Source: Macrolepiota albuminosa
Lineage: Eukaryota; Basidiomycota; Agaricomycetes; Agaricales; Agaricaceae
DNA length: 64,000 nucleotides
Assembly: GCA_027475525.1 (NCBI GenBank)
Contig: JAMWFC010000082.1
Span: 1,240,001 to 1,304,000 of the forward strand
Reading direction: 5' to 3'
A model generated the notes under the pieces. That model did not search any database. It saw nothing but the letters and a program-made list of their open reading frames with translations, and was not told the origin of the DNA. Shown here in pieces: positions 21,029-33,847 of this stretch; position 1 is the first letter of the stretch; each line of letters begins with the position of its first letter. Both the position numbers and the translations under genes were made by a program.

Positions 21029-24000
21029 CATGCATAGAAACTCATCAGAGTGTTCTACTAGCAAGTTTGCCGCTGTCTTTGCTGGCACAAGTGCCTTTGC
21101 TAGAGTAATGTCTCTATTGCATGGCTCTTGCTCAGTGGGCTTTGAGTGTGTGGTTAGCATAGGCTGAGCCCATTCTAGTTGCTTAGCTTTTACATCTCAG
21201 GCTTCCTGTCATTTCTGAAGACGCTGGCTTCTTTGAAGTTCATGTGCTTGCATGGCTTCCAGCTCCACAACGTGCTCTTTCACCTCCTTATACTGATGAT
21301 AGGGCAAATCATTGCTTTGTGAATCAATACAGATGTCCACATTGACATAGTCATGGGTGTCATGATGATGTGGATTTTATATCCCATCAATTTGTCCTCT
21401 TATTTGAGGAGAGCCTCCAGATTGGCTCATTCTGCCTAGAGTTGATTAGCCATATAACAGGTGTCTTTGAGCAAATGTATTTAATCATTTTAAAGCATAT
21501 GGATCTCCATATAAATGGGGCCCATTCTGGATAATAGACATTAACAGTCCAGTATAGGCTGTTATATCAGGCAAGCAATTGCTGATATAATTTATCAGGC
21601 CAACAAACTACTACATATCATTGTATGTTCATGGTATTTGCCATTCACATATATAATCTATTTTATACTGGTCAGGGTGAATATCCTGGCTATCAATTTT
21701 ATGTCTGAGGCAGTTTACTGTCTCGGTGTACAATTCACATTTTTTCCATTTGAGAAACAAAAGATTGGACCTCAGCCTTTTAAATATTATATGAAGATGC
21801 TCTTCATATTCTTCAATCATATCAGAATAAATGAAAATGCCATCCAAATATATATAGACAAACCTTCCAATTACATCCCAGATGATAGAGGTCATCAATC
21901 TCTGAAATGTTGCAGGGGCATTACAGTCTTCTATCTGCATAATATTGCTCATATATGTTCCTATAATTGACAAGAACACTGTCTTTGAGATGTTAGCCAT
22001 GCAAATTCTCACTTGTTCATATCCATTTATTAGGTCAATTTTTGACCTAAACTTTGCTCTAGCCACATCCTCTCAAATCATTTCCTGATCTGGAAGTGAT
22101 GTCATATCCTTCACCATATTATTATTGCATTGGCATGCATTCAACATAGTCTTTAATATGCTATCCTTCTTCAGGATACATAGCAGTGGGGCTGCTTGGA
22201 ATGCCAGTTGGGGTTCCCATCAATGAGCTCTCAAGTACTGATTGGTCTTGCCTCTAAGTTGCTGCTGCAACATCATAGGGCATCTTAGCAAGTGATATTT
22301 GTAAACCTTACTCTTATCAATAAGGTTTATTTTGTGGTTAACCTCATGCTAAGGAGGTAACTCTTTCTTGATCTCATTTAGTATGTCCACAAATTTTTGC
22401 TGCCACTGCTGACACAGGTTTGGAATGTCTTCTTTTGTAAAACTAACAGTTTTACCTTTTTCTTTTTGGTATGCTCATTTATGTAGACATACTCCTACTG
22501 TCACACATGCTGGTGCTTGCACATACCTCTCCCTGAAAGTAGTAATTCTCAGCTTACTCTCATCTGAAATATGCAGTCTTATAGGCATAGGCCATTTGCT
22601 CCTCCACAACATCACCGAGAGTCTGTCAAAAAACACCTCACTCAGCGGCAATATCTTGTCAGTGCTGGCCTGACAATATGATTCTTCATTTGACATCCAT
22701 TGTGGACCATTCCATGTGTATATTGAGGCTACCAATTCATTCCACTCAGCAGGCATTTGTGAGTCAAATGTCTATTCAAACATGGGATGTGGCACTGGTC
22801 TATTCCAAATAGACCTATTTGTTGCTGTAGAAGACATCTCCTCCCTCACCCACTTGTCACTCAAGACAGGGTCTTCACAGACAAGGTCCTCAATCTTGAT
22901 TCTTGACAATGTTGGTTGGCATTCCAAGCTGGTTGTACATTTCTTCATACCTGCCTTGATTTTCTTCCTTGGGATCTCTCCTCTCTTCAGAGTATGTTTG
23001 TACTCTGAGACCTCACCTTCTAGCACTATAAGTGCTCGACTATCCACTGGCAAACTCACACAAGCTCGCTCCTCCTCCTCAGCATCCTCCACTGTGGCTA
23101 CTTTTCTGCCACTATGTAGTCAGTTCCGTCTGACTAACTGTAAGGGTGACCTCTAGAGGCTGTGGCTCAGTCACACAGCTGGCAGAGGGAGATCCAAAGT
23201 GTATTAGAATATATACTGACAATATCAAGGTAGCTACTCACCTGGCAGAGGGAGATCCAAAGAGAACAAGTCTAGGGATTCCCTATGCCAGGTTGGACGC
23301 TTCTGGGGCCTCTGAAGCATGGGAAACAACTGTACAGTACAACAAAACCTTAAAAACTTGAAAATTGCCTACACAAATACTTGTACAAATAAGGGGCAAA
23401 CTCTGGCAAACTCTGGCTTATATAAGCAGTCTGGAAGCGGTGCTGAGTGGGCCCACACTTGTCTGAATGGTGGCTAAAGAACCAGAGCATCTCAAGGGCT
23501 GAGAGTAGTACTAACAAATAGTGTTAAAAGAATAGAAACAGTAAAATGAGATAATATCAGAGGAAATAAGAGAATGGATGAAAGGAGAGTGAAGAGATAA
23601 GGAGTGAGAAAAGGAAGAAATGAGAAGTCCTCTGACACCCTCCAGACTATCTCTTCTGCCCTCAATCTTCATTATTACTCCTAAACTTGCTCAGCTTAAG
23701 CCTATTTTGAGCTGAAATAATGTGCCTTACCACAAACCTAAGGTTGTGGTCATTGTTGATATCAGCCTTTCTCACCAAGAAGGTGTCCAATACCTTTGCT
23801 CAGCAGGGTTCTACTGTCCTCATTGCTATCTTTGGGCAGCTATGATGCTGCTTGAAATGTTTTGCTGTTTTTAAGGCTTGCTTATAGTGAATAGCATGCA
23901 CTACAAATTTCTCCACTTCATTAATTTCAAGCAATAATTCATTGTTCCAGATTAGTACTCTCCACATTTCAGCAGGTATGCCTTTAAGAAAAGTTTTGCA

Positions 24001-25780
24001 TACCATCCAGATATCCAAGTCAATTGCCATGTTTTGTGCATGATCTACCAATGTATCATAAAACTCTTGTACACCAAGAGTCTCAGTATACCCTACTGAG
24101 TAAAATGTCTCTTGAGCATCCTGTATTGTGGATGCACTGACAAATTGATTGTATAATTCAAGAATAACGTCCTTGAATATTCAATGTTGCTGTGCTCTAT
24201 TATGGTGTAGCACATGCTGGCAAAACCACCATTTTGCCAGACCATCCAAGAACTCAGATAGTACAAATATTCACTCCTTGTCCATTTGATCTCCACTGTA
24301 TAAACATGCTGCCAAGTGGTAGCATATGTCCATTGTCCAGTCTTTGAGCTTGCTAAACTTTGACCCATCTTTACAAGGTTGGATGTTTTTCAAATCTGTC
24401 CACCAAGGCCTAATACTCTCTGAAAGTCAAAGAGCTATGCCCATGGCATCATCTATGATGCTCACCAGCCTACAATGCATACCATCATTATATGCTTGAG
24501 TAGCCTCATTCATGCCAGGTGTTTTACTTCATTCTTTGGCTAGAACAAAAGCTGTGAAGGCATGCACAGGTCGATTTATCACAGCTCCCAAACTCTGGAA
24601 TGTAGATTGAGCTAGCTCTTCTCTGGCTATTTTCTCACCTTGCTTTTAGTTGCCACAATCCCAACTATTTGTCTCACTGCTCCTTCTTGGGCTATGATCA
24701 TGACAGGCTCACTCAGCAAACTCACACCTCATCTTATTGATTGGCTGCAAGCCTTCAAATGCAATCCCTTGATTGTCAATTTGCAAATGACCCTGCCTAT
24801 GCAAGTCTTGCATCTGCATCTTCTGAAATGCCACCCAGTTCTAAAACTTGTCAGCAAGAGGTAATCTAGTGGGCACTACTGGCTCTTCCAATTCTCTCTT
24901 CACTTGGAAAGAGTGTCCTTCCTCAGGCACTATTTTCAACTGCACCTGTGTCACTGGTACCAAGGTTACTGTGTCAGCCAAAGACACTGCCTCCTAATGC
25001 TCCATAAACCATTGATAGCACTGGTCTGCTGCTATATATGCTTGATACTGCTCCATTGTCTCTCCTTGCTGTTGAAAAGCAAATATATTGCTAAAAGCCT
25101 CCTGTTACCTGCACCTCCAGCATTGCTTCAAATTGTCTATTGTCTGTCTTCATCTTTGTCTTATGTATACTTAGCCACTGTGAACTGAAGTTTGTTTCAG
25201 CTAGTAGCCTGCACTCCCTCAAAGTCTTGGCTTATTGGCCTCTGGCTCATTGGTGTGGATTCAGAGAGATGCCTCCATGGCATCTTCTTGGCTTGACCTG
25301 TATTAGTTATTCAGGCTGCCTCTGCTGTTTTTAGTGCTTCTGCTCTAAATAGCAAAGGTCTTATACTATCATTAGTCATTGCCAATGAGACCTCATTTCC
25401 AAAAACTGCACAGGAGCTCTTTGAGGTACCTGTATAACTCTTCTGCTGTTTTTTCCATTTGACCTTGGATGGGATGTCTAGACACTATCAATACTAAGCT
25501 TTCTGGCATGTCAGTCCTAGCTGACGTCAACTCACCCTCCATCATGTCTCAGTCCTTTGGCTGATGATCCCGTGACTGTGGTGTTATTGGCATCCCAATA
25601 TCATTGTCTCTTCTTAAAGCAATGTTGTCATTCCATTCAAAAGGCCTTGGTTTTCTGTCTATTCCAATTTCACACTTCTTAATAGGCAGATCATGCTGAG
25701 AATTCAAGAAGCTTGATGGTTGCTGTCAATCAACTTCTAGCCTCTCTGTCTAGACTGCACCAATATTTGTTGGTTTTTTT
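21029..25780 (-). mobile_element. Decayed Ty3/gypsy family gypsy-4, split by an LTR
   Basis: The best-kept piece is RT at 22,066-21,629 on the minus strand: FRSKIDLINGYEQVRI, then APATFQRLM, then IYLDGIFIYSD, where YLDD has become YLDG. An upstream acidic segment (23,092-22,772) and gag-like fragments (24,368-23,800; FLKGIPAEMW, VEKFVVHAIHY) continue the same strand, all broken by many stops. The integrase half is not visible; it would lie where gypsy-1 ends. The edge near 25,780 is approximate. Confidence 0.65.
23139..23637 (-). repeat. Lone LTR of the gypsy-1/2 family inside gypsy-4
   Basis: 499 bp running TGTAAGGGTGACC...CTCTGACA on the + strand, almost the same length as the gypsy-2 LTR. 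gypsy-4 sequence lies on both sides. Flanks are CTAAC and CCCTC, so there is no target-site duplication; recombination between two insertions or later loss would explain this. Confidence 0.8.
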
Positions 25781-26039
25781 GCAACTTCACATATAGTTTA
25801 TTATCGTTTGACAATTCAAAAAAGTGTAAGAGATGTTAAATCTTACTTTTATGTACAATAGAATCTGCCAAATTGGTCAATTCACTGTACATAGTTCAAG
25901 TAAAAAAGATCATGTTTCAAATATATGTAAATAGTAGTACTATAGTATGGCTATGCTCTATATATATGGTCTGTAAATATATAAGTAATATTTATAGTAC
26001 CTTGTAAAAGTACTATTCTAGTCCGAGTACTAATCTAAT

Positions 26040-27500
26040 TAGTAGTTCCCTTGTTTTAGTAAACAGGGAACCACTTCTTGCTACAAATGGCAAAATTATT
26101 AAATGTAAGGCACAGCTAATAGCCAAAGGTTTCTTTCAGATTCTGAGAGTCAACTACTTTACTACGTATACATTAGTCATTAAATACAAGTCTCTGCAGA
26201 TTAACTTTACAGCCAGAGCTGTCATAGACTATAAAATGTGGCAGATTGACTATACCAGTGTCAATGCTCTAACATAGGTCTCAATTCTGATGGAACAGCC
26301 AGAAGACTACAAAATCAAGCTGAGTGAGATTGATTGGGTAGACATCAATGCAGGCAAGCAGATTTGGGGAAGTATGTGTAAGGATAACAACAAGAGGAGT
26401 TTAGTATTACTGGTTGACAAAGCAATATATGAGATGATGGATAGTACAAACAATTGGTAGCATGCACTTGACCAGAATATGAAGCGGCTAGAATACAGGA
26501 GATTGAAGGCTAATCAATTGATGAAATTTAGGGACCACAACAGGGAGAAAACAATTACCAGCACATATACAGATGACATATTGGGCATGTCTATATTCAA
26601 GAAAGAAGCAACTCAAGCACAGATCAAACTAGTGGAGAAATATGAAATAAAAGACCTTGGTGAGATCAAGTTTATATTGGAAATATGCATTACATGCAAC
26701 AGGAGCTGAAGACTCATAATTTTTGACCAGAAGGAGTACTTAAAACACACTCTAAAGAAATATAAAATGTCAGACTCCACATTCAAGTATACACTTCTCC
26801 TCTCCAGAATTGTACTCAGCTACACTCAAGCTCTGGAGACTGACAAGAAACATGAATACATGCAGAACAAGCCATACTGTGAAGTACTGAGGTCACTTAT
26901 ATATATGCAGGTAAGGACCTGACCTGACATTGTATACACCATCACATCACTCAGCAGGTTCATGAAGAACCCTGGCAAACTACACTGGCAAGCACTAATT
27001 AATGCACATCATGCATTATATCAAGGGTACCATAGACTACAAAATAAGATATGGCAGACCAGAATACACTATGTATCCTGCAGCTACTACAATTCTGACT
27101 TTGTAGCTGACATCAACACATGCAAATCAATATCAGGGAGTATATATCCAGACTAGAGGACCCACTAGTTGAAATGTTTAAGACATGGTGTCAACCTCAA
27201 CAACAGAGGCTAAGTACATTGCTTTAGACAGGGCAGAGAAACAAATCCAATGAATATACTTAGTATTATTAGAAGTTGGGTTAGCTGTTCCACTCCCAGC
27301 AGCCCTGAAGAGAGACAGTAGCAGCTCAATCACCATAGTGGAGAACAGGCAAAACTACAATTGAGTCAAATACATTGATGTTTGGCACCACTTCATATAA
27401 CACACTGTTGAGGACAGGAAAATCTGGATTGACTATATACCGAGTGCTGATAATATCGCCAACTAGACATGCTTTATTGATTATATCATTGGACTAATAT
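26040..27500 (+). pseudogene. Ty1/copia pol remnant (RT and RNase H)
   Basis: Collinear with copia RT: KAQLIAKGFFQI, QIDYTSVNAL, MEQPEDYKI, then LEYRRLKANQL and TSTYTDDILGMS, whose YTDD active site is intact (about 26,565). RNase H-like pieces follow at about 27,180-27,470 (TTEAKYIALD-like, then DYIPSADNIAN). At least five stops break the frame. The integrase and LTRs were not found. Confidence 0.7.
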
Positions 27501-28130
27501 AGAAACATTATAGTTATTCTACCAACATAATTTTCTTGGAATTTTTTAATACTCAAATAAGCCAACTCTTATGTTATTATCCTAAAAAGAAGGTTCTTAG
27601 TGAGCCTTAGTCAGCTTTAGTAAGAACTGACTAATCAATCATTTTCACAAAACAGTTGTTTCAATGAATAAGAAAATATCAATTAAATAAATAAATATAA
27701 AATAAAAATATAAAATATAAAAAATATAAAATACAAATAAAATAACCAATATATATTACCAATTGACACACTCAGTAGAGGTTTTTACTGAATAAGTTGG
27801 GAGGAACCACAGGAGGGCCACATGTGTCTGTCCTGGCTCTCAACACATATATAAAAGTGAAGTAATAGTACAAAAATTTGGGAGAGGTGGGTAGGTAATT
27901 ACGCAGAAATGAAAGAAGCCTTTCAGCAATACTTGCTTCAGGTCATTTTCAGCTACACTTCCTTCAAGTTGTACTGCTTACCTAAAGAGTGGTCATTGAA
28001 GTAAGACTCCCTTAGGGATAAGTCTCACTCGTGCTCTCTCTCAGGTAGGTTCACATGACCTCGCAGATATGCTCATATTGGTCGCATAAAAACTAACAGT
28101 TTTGATTGCCATATGTGACTTTATATTATG
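27501..28130. other. AT-rich stretch, no gene seen
   Basis: It includes an A-rich low-complexity run (27,665-27,745). No repeat family or coding frame recognised. Confidence 0.6.
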
Positions 28131-28240
28131 TTACCAATGAGCTGCTTGATCGCTGAATAGAAAGTTTGATACCGGGTCTTCCGAGAGGGCTCTCTGAGCC
28201 GATCTTGGTTAAAATCAAAATTTTATTGTACCTGCAATGT
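28131..28240 (-). repeat. Ngaro-like repeat B2
   Basis: About 110 bp (CCAATGAGCTGCTTGATCGC...CCTGCAATGT), near-identical to 28,471-28,580 in direct orientation. Confidence 0.85.
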
Positions 28241-28260
28241 TGGGGTTGTGGTGGGTAGGT

Positions 28261-28433
28261 AGTGCAAAACTGTAATTAATTTTCTACTCTAAAGTTCACT
28301 CTGTGAGATGGTTTTTTTCATATGAATTAATCTGAACAGCCCACCTAGAGAGCAATCACTGAGATGGTTGTCTCAGTGGGTCTAAGTTTTGGATTGCTCT
28401 CTTGGTGGGAGATCACGTGTTTTGCGCGACTCA
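28261..28433 (-). repeat. Ngaro-like repeat A2
   Basis: About 172 bp (GCAAAACTGTAATTAATTTT...CACGTGTTTTGCGCGACT), near-identical to 33,186-33,357 in direct orientation, with about five substitutions. Confidence 0.85.
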
Positions 28434-28470
28434 TAGCCCTCATTGGCCTCATGAAATTGGGGATTTAACC

Positions 28471-28580
28471 TGACCAATGAGCTGCTTGATCGCTGAATGG
28501 AAAGTTTGATACCGGGTCTTCTGAGAGGGCTCTCTGAGCCGATCTCATTCGAAATCAAAATTTTATTGTACCTGCAATGT
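28471..28580 (-). repeat. Ngaro-like repeat B1
   Basis: Second copy of B. The two B copies differ mainly in a short block (CTTGGTTAA versus CTCATTCGA). Confidence 0.85.
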
Positions 28581-28899
28581 CAGCTATACCCTATAAGAAG
28601 GGTAACCATTGAGCTTGAAGAGCAATCTAGGAGCAGGCACAATAAATGTATTATTATTTGCATGGCAGAATACAATAGTAGCTATGCGCTAAACTGGAGT
28701 CGCTCATGTAGAAATTTTTACACAGTGGACTCTACACCTGCTCTGTGCAAGGGTGAGAGTCCACAAAACAAGAAGAAAATCATCGTCATCTGGCATATAA
28801 CAAGATTAGATTTCAATTGTATTTCAACTCAAGACATACCTGCTAAGCGCAATGGGATGCCCGGGTCATGTCTGAGAAGAAGACACCTGCTGTGCGCAG

Positions 28900-29880
28900 T
28901 GGTGAAAAGGAAAAAACATTAGTCGATATCGGGATCGGAACGCCTGCTAAGTGCAAGAGCATGAAGAATAATTGGGTGCTTCCATATGTCTCGTTGAAAA
29001 GAATTGGTTGCTCATCTGCCGGTGGCTTGGATGAGGTGGGGAGCAACCCCTGACTCCACAAGAAACGTTGCTCTGCCTGCTTGCAGGGATTGACCTGCAA
29101 TTGTCTTGTCAAAGAGAGTGTGGAGGTGGTTTATGAAAAAAGTGCAAGGTGGTGGTTTACTGTTACTCAGAACATTCAGTGTCTGTTTGCCCAATACTTG
29201 ACGAAGCAGTCATAGGGGCCAGGATGGTGACGCCGTTTCCTAATTAGAACGCAATTGCCTTCAAAGAAGGCGTTAGCTTTGTGGGTAGGTAGGAAAAACA
29301 AGAAGTCATTGCTCAAAATTGACACTGAAGAGGCTACTGTTATTTTCCTATAATCCCAGAGTTTGAAATTGTCAGGGATAGCCATTTCTCTGAGCTGGAG
29401 CAATGCAAAAAACTGGTCGTAAGCATTGTGAGAAAGAGTGTGTCATCGTAAGATTGTTCACCAGACAAGGTCTTCATGATGTACAGGATATCATCCTGTG
29501 TCAGCGGATTTTTTTGGTTAGTGGGTGAAAAAAATCTTTTCTTGGAGCCGGAGAGGGTTTTCTTGACTAAGGGTGAGTTTCTCACAGCATGGACTTTGGG
29601 GGTGAAAAAAATCTTTTCTTGGAGCCGGAGAGGGTTTTCTTGACTAAGGGTGAGTTTCTCACAGCATGGACTTTGGAAAATAAATCTCGAGTTGGTTACA
29701 GATGCCTAATAAGTAGAAGAATATAGATTTAGGGTCAATCTGATGTGACATATACGTGATGTAGAGCGAGAGCATGTCTGCTGTGAGTGTAGTGGGAAGT
29801 CAATGTATTTTCATGAAGTTTAGGTAAGAGTTTAAAGCGGATCCATAGCACCTAAATGTTGCATTGTTTATTGAGTATCC
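28900..29880 (-). pseudogene. Tyrosine recombinase of the Ngaro-like element
   Basis: Several frames of the minus strand together show a phage-integrase-like protein: an N-terminal helical part (LSLYITYMSHQIDPKS), the box containing the first catalytic Arg (FALLQLREMAIPDN, where Arg appears as Gln), FLPTHKANAFFEGN, and the C-terminal box GQSLQAGRATFLVESGV (normally H..R). Then IWKHPI is preceded by Asp where the nucleophilic Tyr is expected. Multiple stops and a 77-bp duplication (29,523-29,676) break it. Inactive. Confidence 0.7.
29523..29676. repeat. 77-bp tandem duplication in the recombinase pseudogene
   Basis: Identical copies at 29,523-29,599 and 29,600-29,676. Confidence 0.95.
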
Positions 29881-30055
29881 AAGTGTGATCAAGCACTTGT
29901 GCAGCAAGCACTCTCAAGACCAGGCAACACAGTGTGGTTGCCTTGATCTCACAGTTGGTATGATCATTTTTGCGAGTCCCCCAGCAGCTCACAAGGGGTA
30001 GAAAGTCGTTTATTTCAAGTGTGGAAAAGAGGCTGTATGCCTCCTCCATCCTTGA

Positions 30056-31500
30056 TCAGGATAAAAGATCGGTGCAGATGTTTTGGGCATCAGGGATATG
30101 GAGTACCTTGAGCTTATGATTCCCTTCTAGAAGCGCGTCAACGGCAGTTTTTAAGAGATTGTTGGAGAGGGGCTGAGCATGTAAGGAGTTGAAGATGTTG
30201 ATAGTGTTTGAGTTGTCCAAATAGATAAGTACTCGCTTAGAAACCGTCATGCTTTGTATTGCATGCAGCAAGGCACTGGTAACAGTGAGTGCCTCCAGGA
30301 AGAAGATGAGGTCAGGAGGTGTATCATTGCGAGTTGCACAAAAGAAACCCTTTTTTGTGGCTGGGTACTGAAAAGCCATGCCAGAGGGACAGGTGTCACA
30401 CTCGATAATGATGTCTGCTTGTTCAGATGCTCAGGCTCAAGAGTCTAAGAGAAAAACTCCATCGGCTTCTTCAATGTGCTGTGCTCCCCAGATAAGGTCA
30501 GCTCTTATCTCCTTGTTACACCAAACTTGTGCATCTGGGTTATCCAGAATGGTTGCAAGCTTAGCGTAGATGTTGGATAGGCACGGCGCAAGCAGGGGAA
30601 AAACATTTAGCCCCCAGTTTACCCATCTGGCAAGCCTTTGCCATGCTCATCTCGTGTGATGAGTTGATCTTTTCTTGTGATATGCGGCAAAGCAATACAT
30701 TTCTCACACCAAGTCATCTTTAGCATCTTGTGGCAATGTCATAGTCATAGAGTTCGGATCCACCTGAATCCTGATGATTGTAAGTGGTGTCTCAAAAACT
30801 TGTTTTTTCTGTTTGTGAGGAATTTCCAAGTCATCCCATAAAGTAAGGAGATTTGTCTGCCCCCGAGGAAGAAACTGATTGTAGGGCTTGTAAAATTTTA
30901 GGTCATTGAAGGTGTTTATACCATAAGTATTGTCATTAAAGCATAGAAAATCATCGACCTTGTATGAGTCCTTTGCAGACCAAGTCACGAGACTGTTCAA
31001 TGAACCCCAGCAATTGAGAAAAGCCTGACCTCCAAAGCAGTTACATCGATCAACATGAGGATGGCCATCAACTGTAACAATTTGTTTGACTTGCCACCTT
31101 GGGTGCATGGGGATAAGTCAGTATGCATTCATTATGTCTGACTTCCAAAGTACAAGCTTCTGATGCAATTTTTCTTGAAGTTTCAACAAAAGGTCCCTGA
31201 GATGCCGCATATTATCCATCAGAAATCCACAAATGTCATTGTAAGCAATCATTGAGTTAAGTGAGTATGGTCCTGCAGATTGATTGGTGACAAGATGCAA
31301 ATTGGCTGATTTTGGCTTTGGAACAGCATGTATAGGGGAGCTGTACATGCCATCAAAGAGCTGGGTTCCAAAGTCAGGAGAGAATCTCCCAGCAGCTATT
31401 TCAACATCTCTTTGAGAGCGTATAAAAGCAGCTTTGTGCTCATCATCAGGTGGACCTAAGGACAGTAAGGGGATATGTGTAAGGCTTGGTGTCAGCGTAA
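30056..31500 (-). pseudogene. RT and RNase H of the Ngaro-like element
   Basis: RT: SSPIHAVPKPKSANLHLV and GPYSLNSMIAYND (31,348 on), KSDIMNAY, GQAFLNCWGSLNSLV, and FNDNTYGI at about 30,940, the position of the YxDD box, where the second Asp is Asn. RNase H: FFLEALTVTSALLHAI, then VLIYLDNSNTINIFNSL and LKVLHIPDAQN (30,379-30,056). At least two stops or frame changes lie between the pieces. Confidence 0.75.
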
Positions 31501-31754
31501 GGCCAAAATCTGATCTTTAGACTTTTGATGACAGAGGCAACAAACAGGCAATTTGGATGACAACGTAGAAATTTATCAAGGACATCAACTTTGATGGGAG
31601 TAACGATTTTAAAGGGTTCTGCATGTTTTTGAAGGGTTTCTGTGACTCAAACGTTGTTTAGTTCTTGTTGAGAAGGAAAAGGCAATGTTTTTGCAGTAAT
31701 CAACCATTGGATAAGAGAAGTTGGAAGTCTTGCAGCAGGGTCATAGTAGTTGTG

Positions 31755-33192
31755 TCAGAGGTATTTGGGGATGTTCTCTTTTAAAACCTCAGTTCGTGAT
31801 CTTTTAAGTGCAACTTGTTTTGGGATGGTTTCCTCTGCACTGTTGGCAAACATGCCTCCAGAAACATGTGTTACTATCAAAGGGACACCCCGCTGGCATG
31901 TTCCACCATCGGCAGATTGGTCGTGCTGTACCCTTTGAGCTGGGTCCGGATCAATTGATAGCTGATCTGTTACCTCCCTTTCAGTTTGCTCCACAATAGA
32001 TGATCCCACTGACATCAAGAATGGCATCTCGCAAGTCATCGAAGGCCCCTCTGTCAGTGAGTAGCATTTTTGTCCCTGCTCCAACTCTTGCTCTGACAGC
32101 TTTTTCATACTTGATAACACAGGAGTGGAGTATTGTGGGCTTTGCAGAGAAGAGTCTGTCAATGTACTTATAATGCCCTGCCCATTCCCTTTTTTGGCTA
32201 GGCCAGGCAAAGTTGAGAGCCTCCCCGTATAAGTTGGTGGCAACTGTCTATTGTCCATGGTCTTCAATCTTTTGGATAGGCTCACTGTGTCCAAAGAAGA
32301 TCTCTCCATCTCCAATCCGTCCTTTGTTTTCTTTGGGTGCTCCGACGTGGTGTATTGCGCTGTAAATTGCGTCAAAGTTGGCAAGCTCTCCTTTGATAAG
32401 CTTGTCCCATTTGGATCCTGGGAAATTGCATGGGGCGATCTTTGAGAGCAAAATGTATTTTCTGATATCGGAGGGGTTATGAAGGTAAAGTTGCAGGAGC
32501 TTTTGGTTTTTGAGGCATCTGGGATCCTCAATTTCTTGAGCAAGCTTTTCATCTGCAAACCACGGCAACTCTCTTTCCTTGATTTTGTGCTTCTTTGTCT
32601 TTGGCTTATCCCCATCAGATTGAGACCTTTCTGACAAGTCTGAGTTGGATGAACTTTTGTGCGATTGCTCTCTGTGGATTTGATGGAGGTGTGCTTCGAC
32701 TTCATCTCTGCTGGTGTTGTCTTGAGCATGTTCTCTCAGCTCATCTCCATGTCAATGTGATTTAACAGGCTGTTCACTGGTGGATTGTGTTCTTCCAACT
32801 CTTTTTCTATGTTCCGCACGTTTTCCTCTTTCCTTTTCCTTTTCTTTGATGGTATCGAGCAAAATAAGGTAACTCGAGACTGCATCGCGTCTGTGTCCCT
32901 CATCAGCTCCAGATTGGTTGACGATTTTGAAAATTTGGGTAATGGCGGAGATTTTAGTTTTTTGTTCGCATCGAAAATCATTGACAACAGATTCGAGTTG
33001 TTGAATGAGCAATTGCTCTCTGTGAGTTGCTGGGATGTCTGGCGACAGAGTGTTCCTAACTGTTTGGCTAGTTTTGGCCTCGCTTCTAGATGGTTCAGGA
33101 GGCTGTTCTCTTTGTTTCCCATGAGAACTCATTAACGCTGGCTTTGAGTGATGAAGAAACGATTTTGTGCAGCAAAGATAAAGGTAGCACAA
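31755..33192 (-). pseudogene. ORF1/gag-like region of the Ngaro-like element
   Basis: Overlapping minus-strand frames (33,192-32,736, 32,729-31,755 and 32,637-32,248) are charged and Ser/Lys/Glu rich (KKHKIKERELPWFADEKL). They sit between repeat A1 and the RT, where Ngaro elements carry ORF1. No zinc knuckle seen. The frame changes at least twice. Confidence 0.5.
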
Positions 33193-33357
33193 AACTGTAA
33201 TTAATTTTCTACTCTAAAGTTCACTCTGTGAGATGGTTCTTTTCATATGAATTAATCTGAACAGCCCACCTAGAGAGCAATCACTGAAATGGTTGTCTCA
33301 GTGGGTCTAAGTTTTGGATTGCTCTCTCGGTGGGAGATCACGTGTTTTGCACGACTA
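33186..33357 (-). repeat. Ngaro-like repeat A1
   Basis: The 5' terminal repeat in the element's own orientation, matching A2 at 28,261-28,433. Its right edge is the junction with Tc1/mariner sequence. Confidence 0.85.
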
Positions 33358-33847
33358 CAGTTCATTAATTCTGTCATCTTGAGTCCTGTCAATCCTCAGA
33401 CAGTCAGAAATGCATTGAAGGAGGCAGGCTTTTGCTCAGCAACAAAGAAGAAAGTTCCTATGCTCAAGGCTGCTCATTGTGCAAACTGGCTCAAATTTGC
33501 TCAGTATCATGAAAACTGGACAGTGAAGGATTGGAAAAGGGTTTTGTGGAATGATGAGACAAAGATTAATTGGATTGGATCAGATGGGAAGATATATGTG
33601 TGGAAAATTCCAGGAGAACCACTATCTGACCACATCACTACACCAACTGTCAAGCATGGAGGAGGAAACAATTTAATGGTATAGGGCTGCATGGGTTGGA
33701 ATGGAGTAGGGAAGCTCATAGAAGTTCAGGGAAAGATTGATGCTGCACAATATTGTGAGATTTTGGATGAGGGAGTGGTGGAAAGCTTTGAGAAGTTGGA
33801 AATTGAGGAGGAAGGACAATATTTTCAGCAGTACAATGACTCAAAAC
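33358..33847 (+). pseudogene. Tc1/mariner transposase, 5' part
   Basis: The frame enters at the repeat junction without its N-terminal helix-turn-helix. It reads WKRVLWNDETKINWIG (first catalytic Asp), an in-frame TAG at about 33,681 (Trp in the family's VWGCM), and FQQYNDSK at the second Asp, which is Tyr here. It stops at the gypsy-2 LTR; the gene resumes at 50,702. Confidence 0.85.
33843..33847. repeat. Target-site duplication of gypsy-2, left
   Basis: AAAAC precedes the LTR TG; AAAC follows the right LTR at 50,698-50,701. With one copy, the Tc1 frame reads NDSKHTSKQ across the junction. Confidence 0.85.

Larger units (their letters stand above)
28131..33357 (-). mobile_element. Ngaro-like tyrosine-recombinase retroelement with split direct repeats
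   Basis: Read on the minus strand, the order is A1 (33,357-33,186), ORF1, RT, RNase H, tyrosine recombinase, B1 (28,580-28,471), A2 (28,433-28,261), B2 (28,240-28,131). The A1-ORFs-B1-A2-B2 arrangement is the hallmark of Ngaro-type DIRS-order elements, which integrate by a recombinase rather than a DDE integrase. All ORFs are degenerate. It abuts a Tc1/mariner remnant on the right. Confidence 0.8.
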
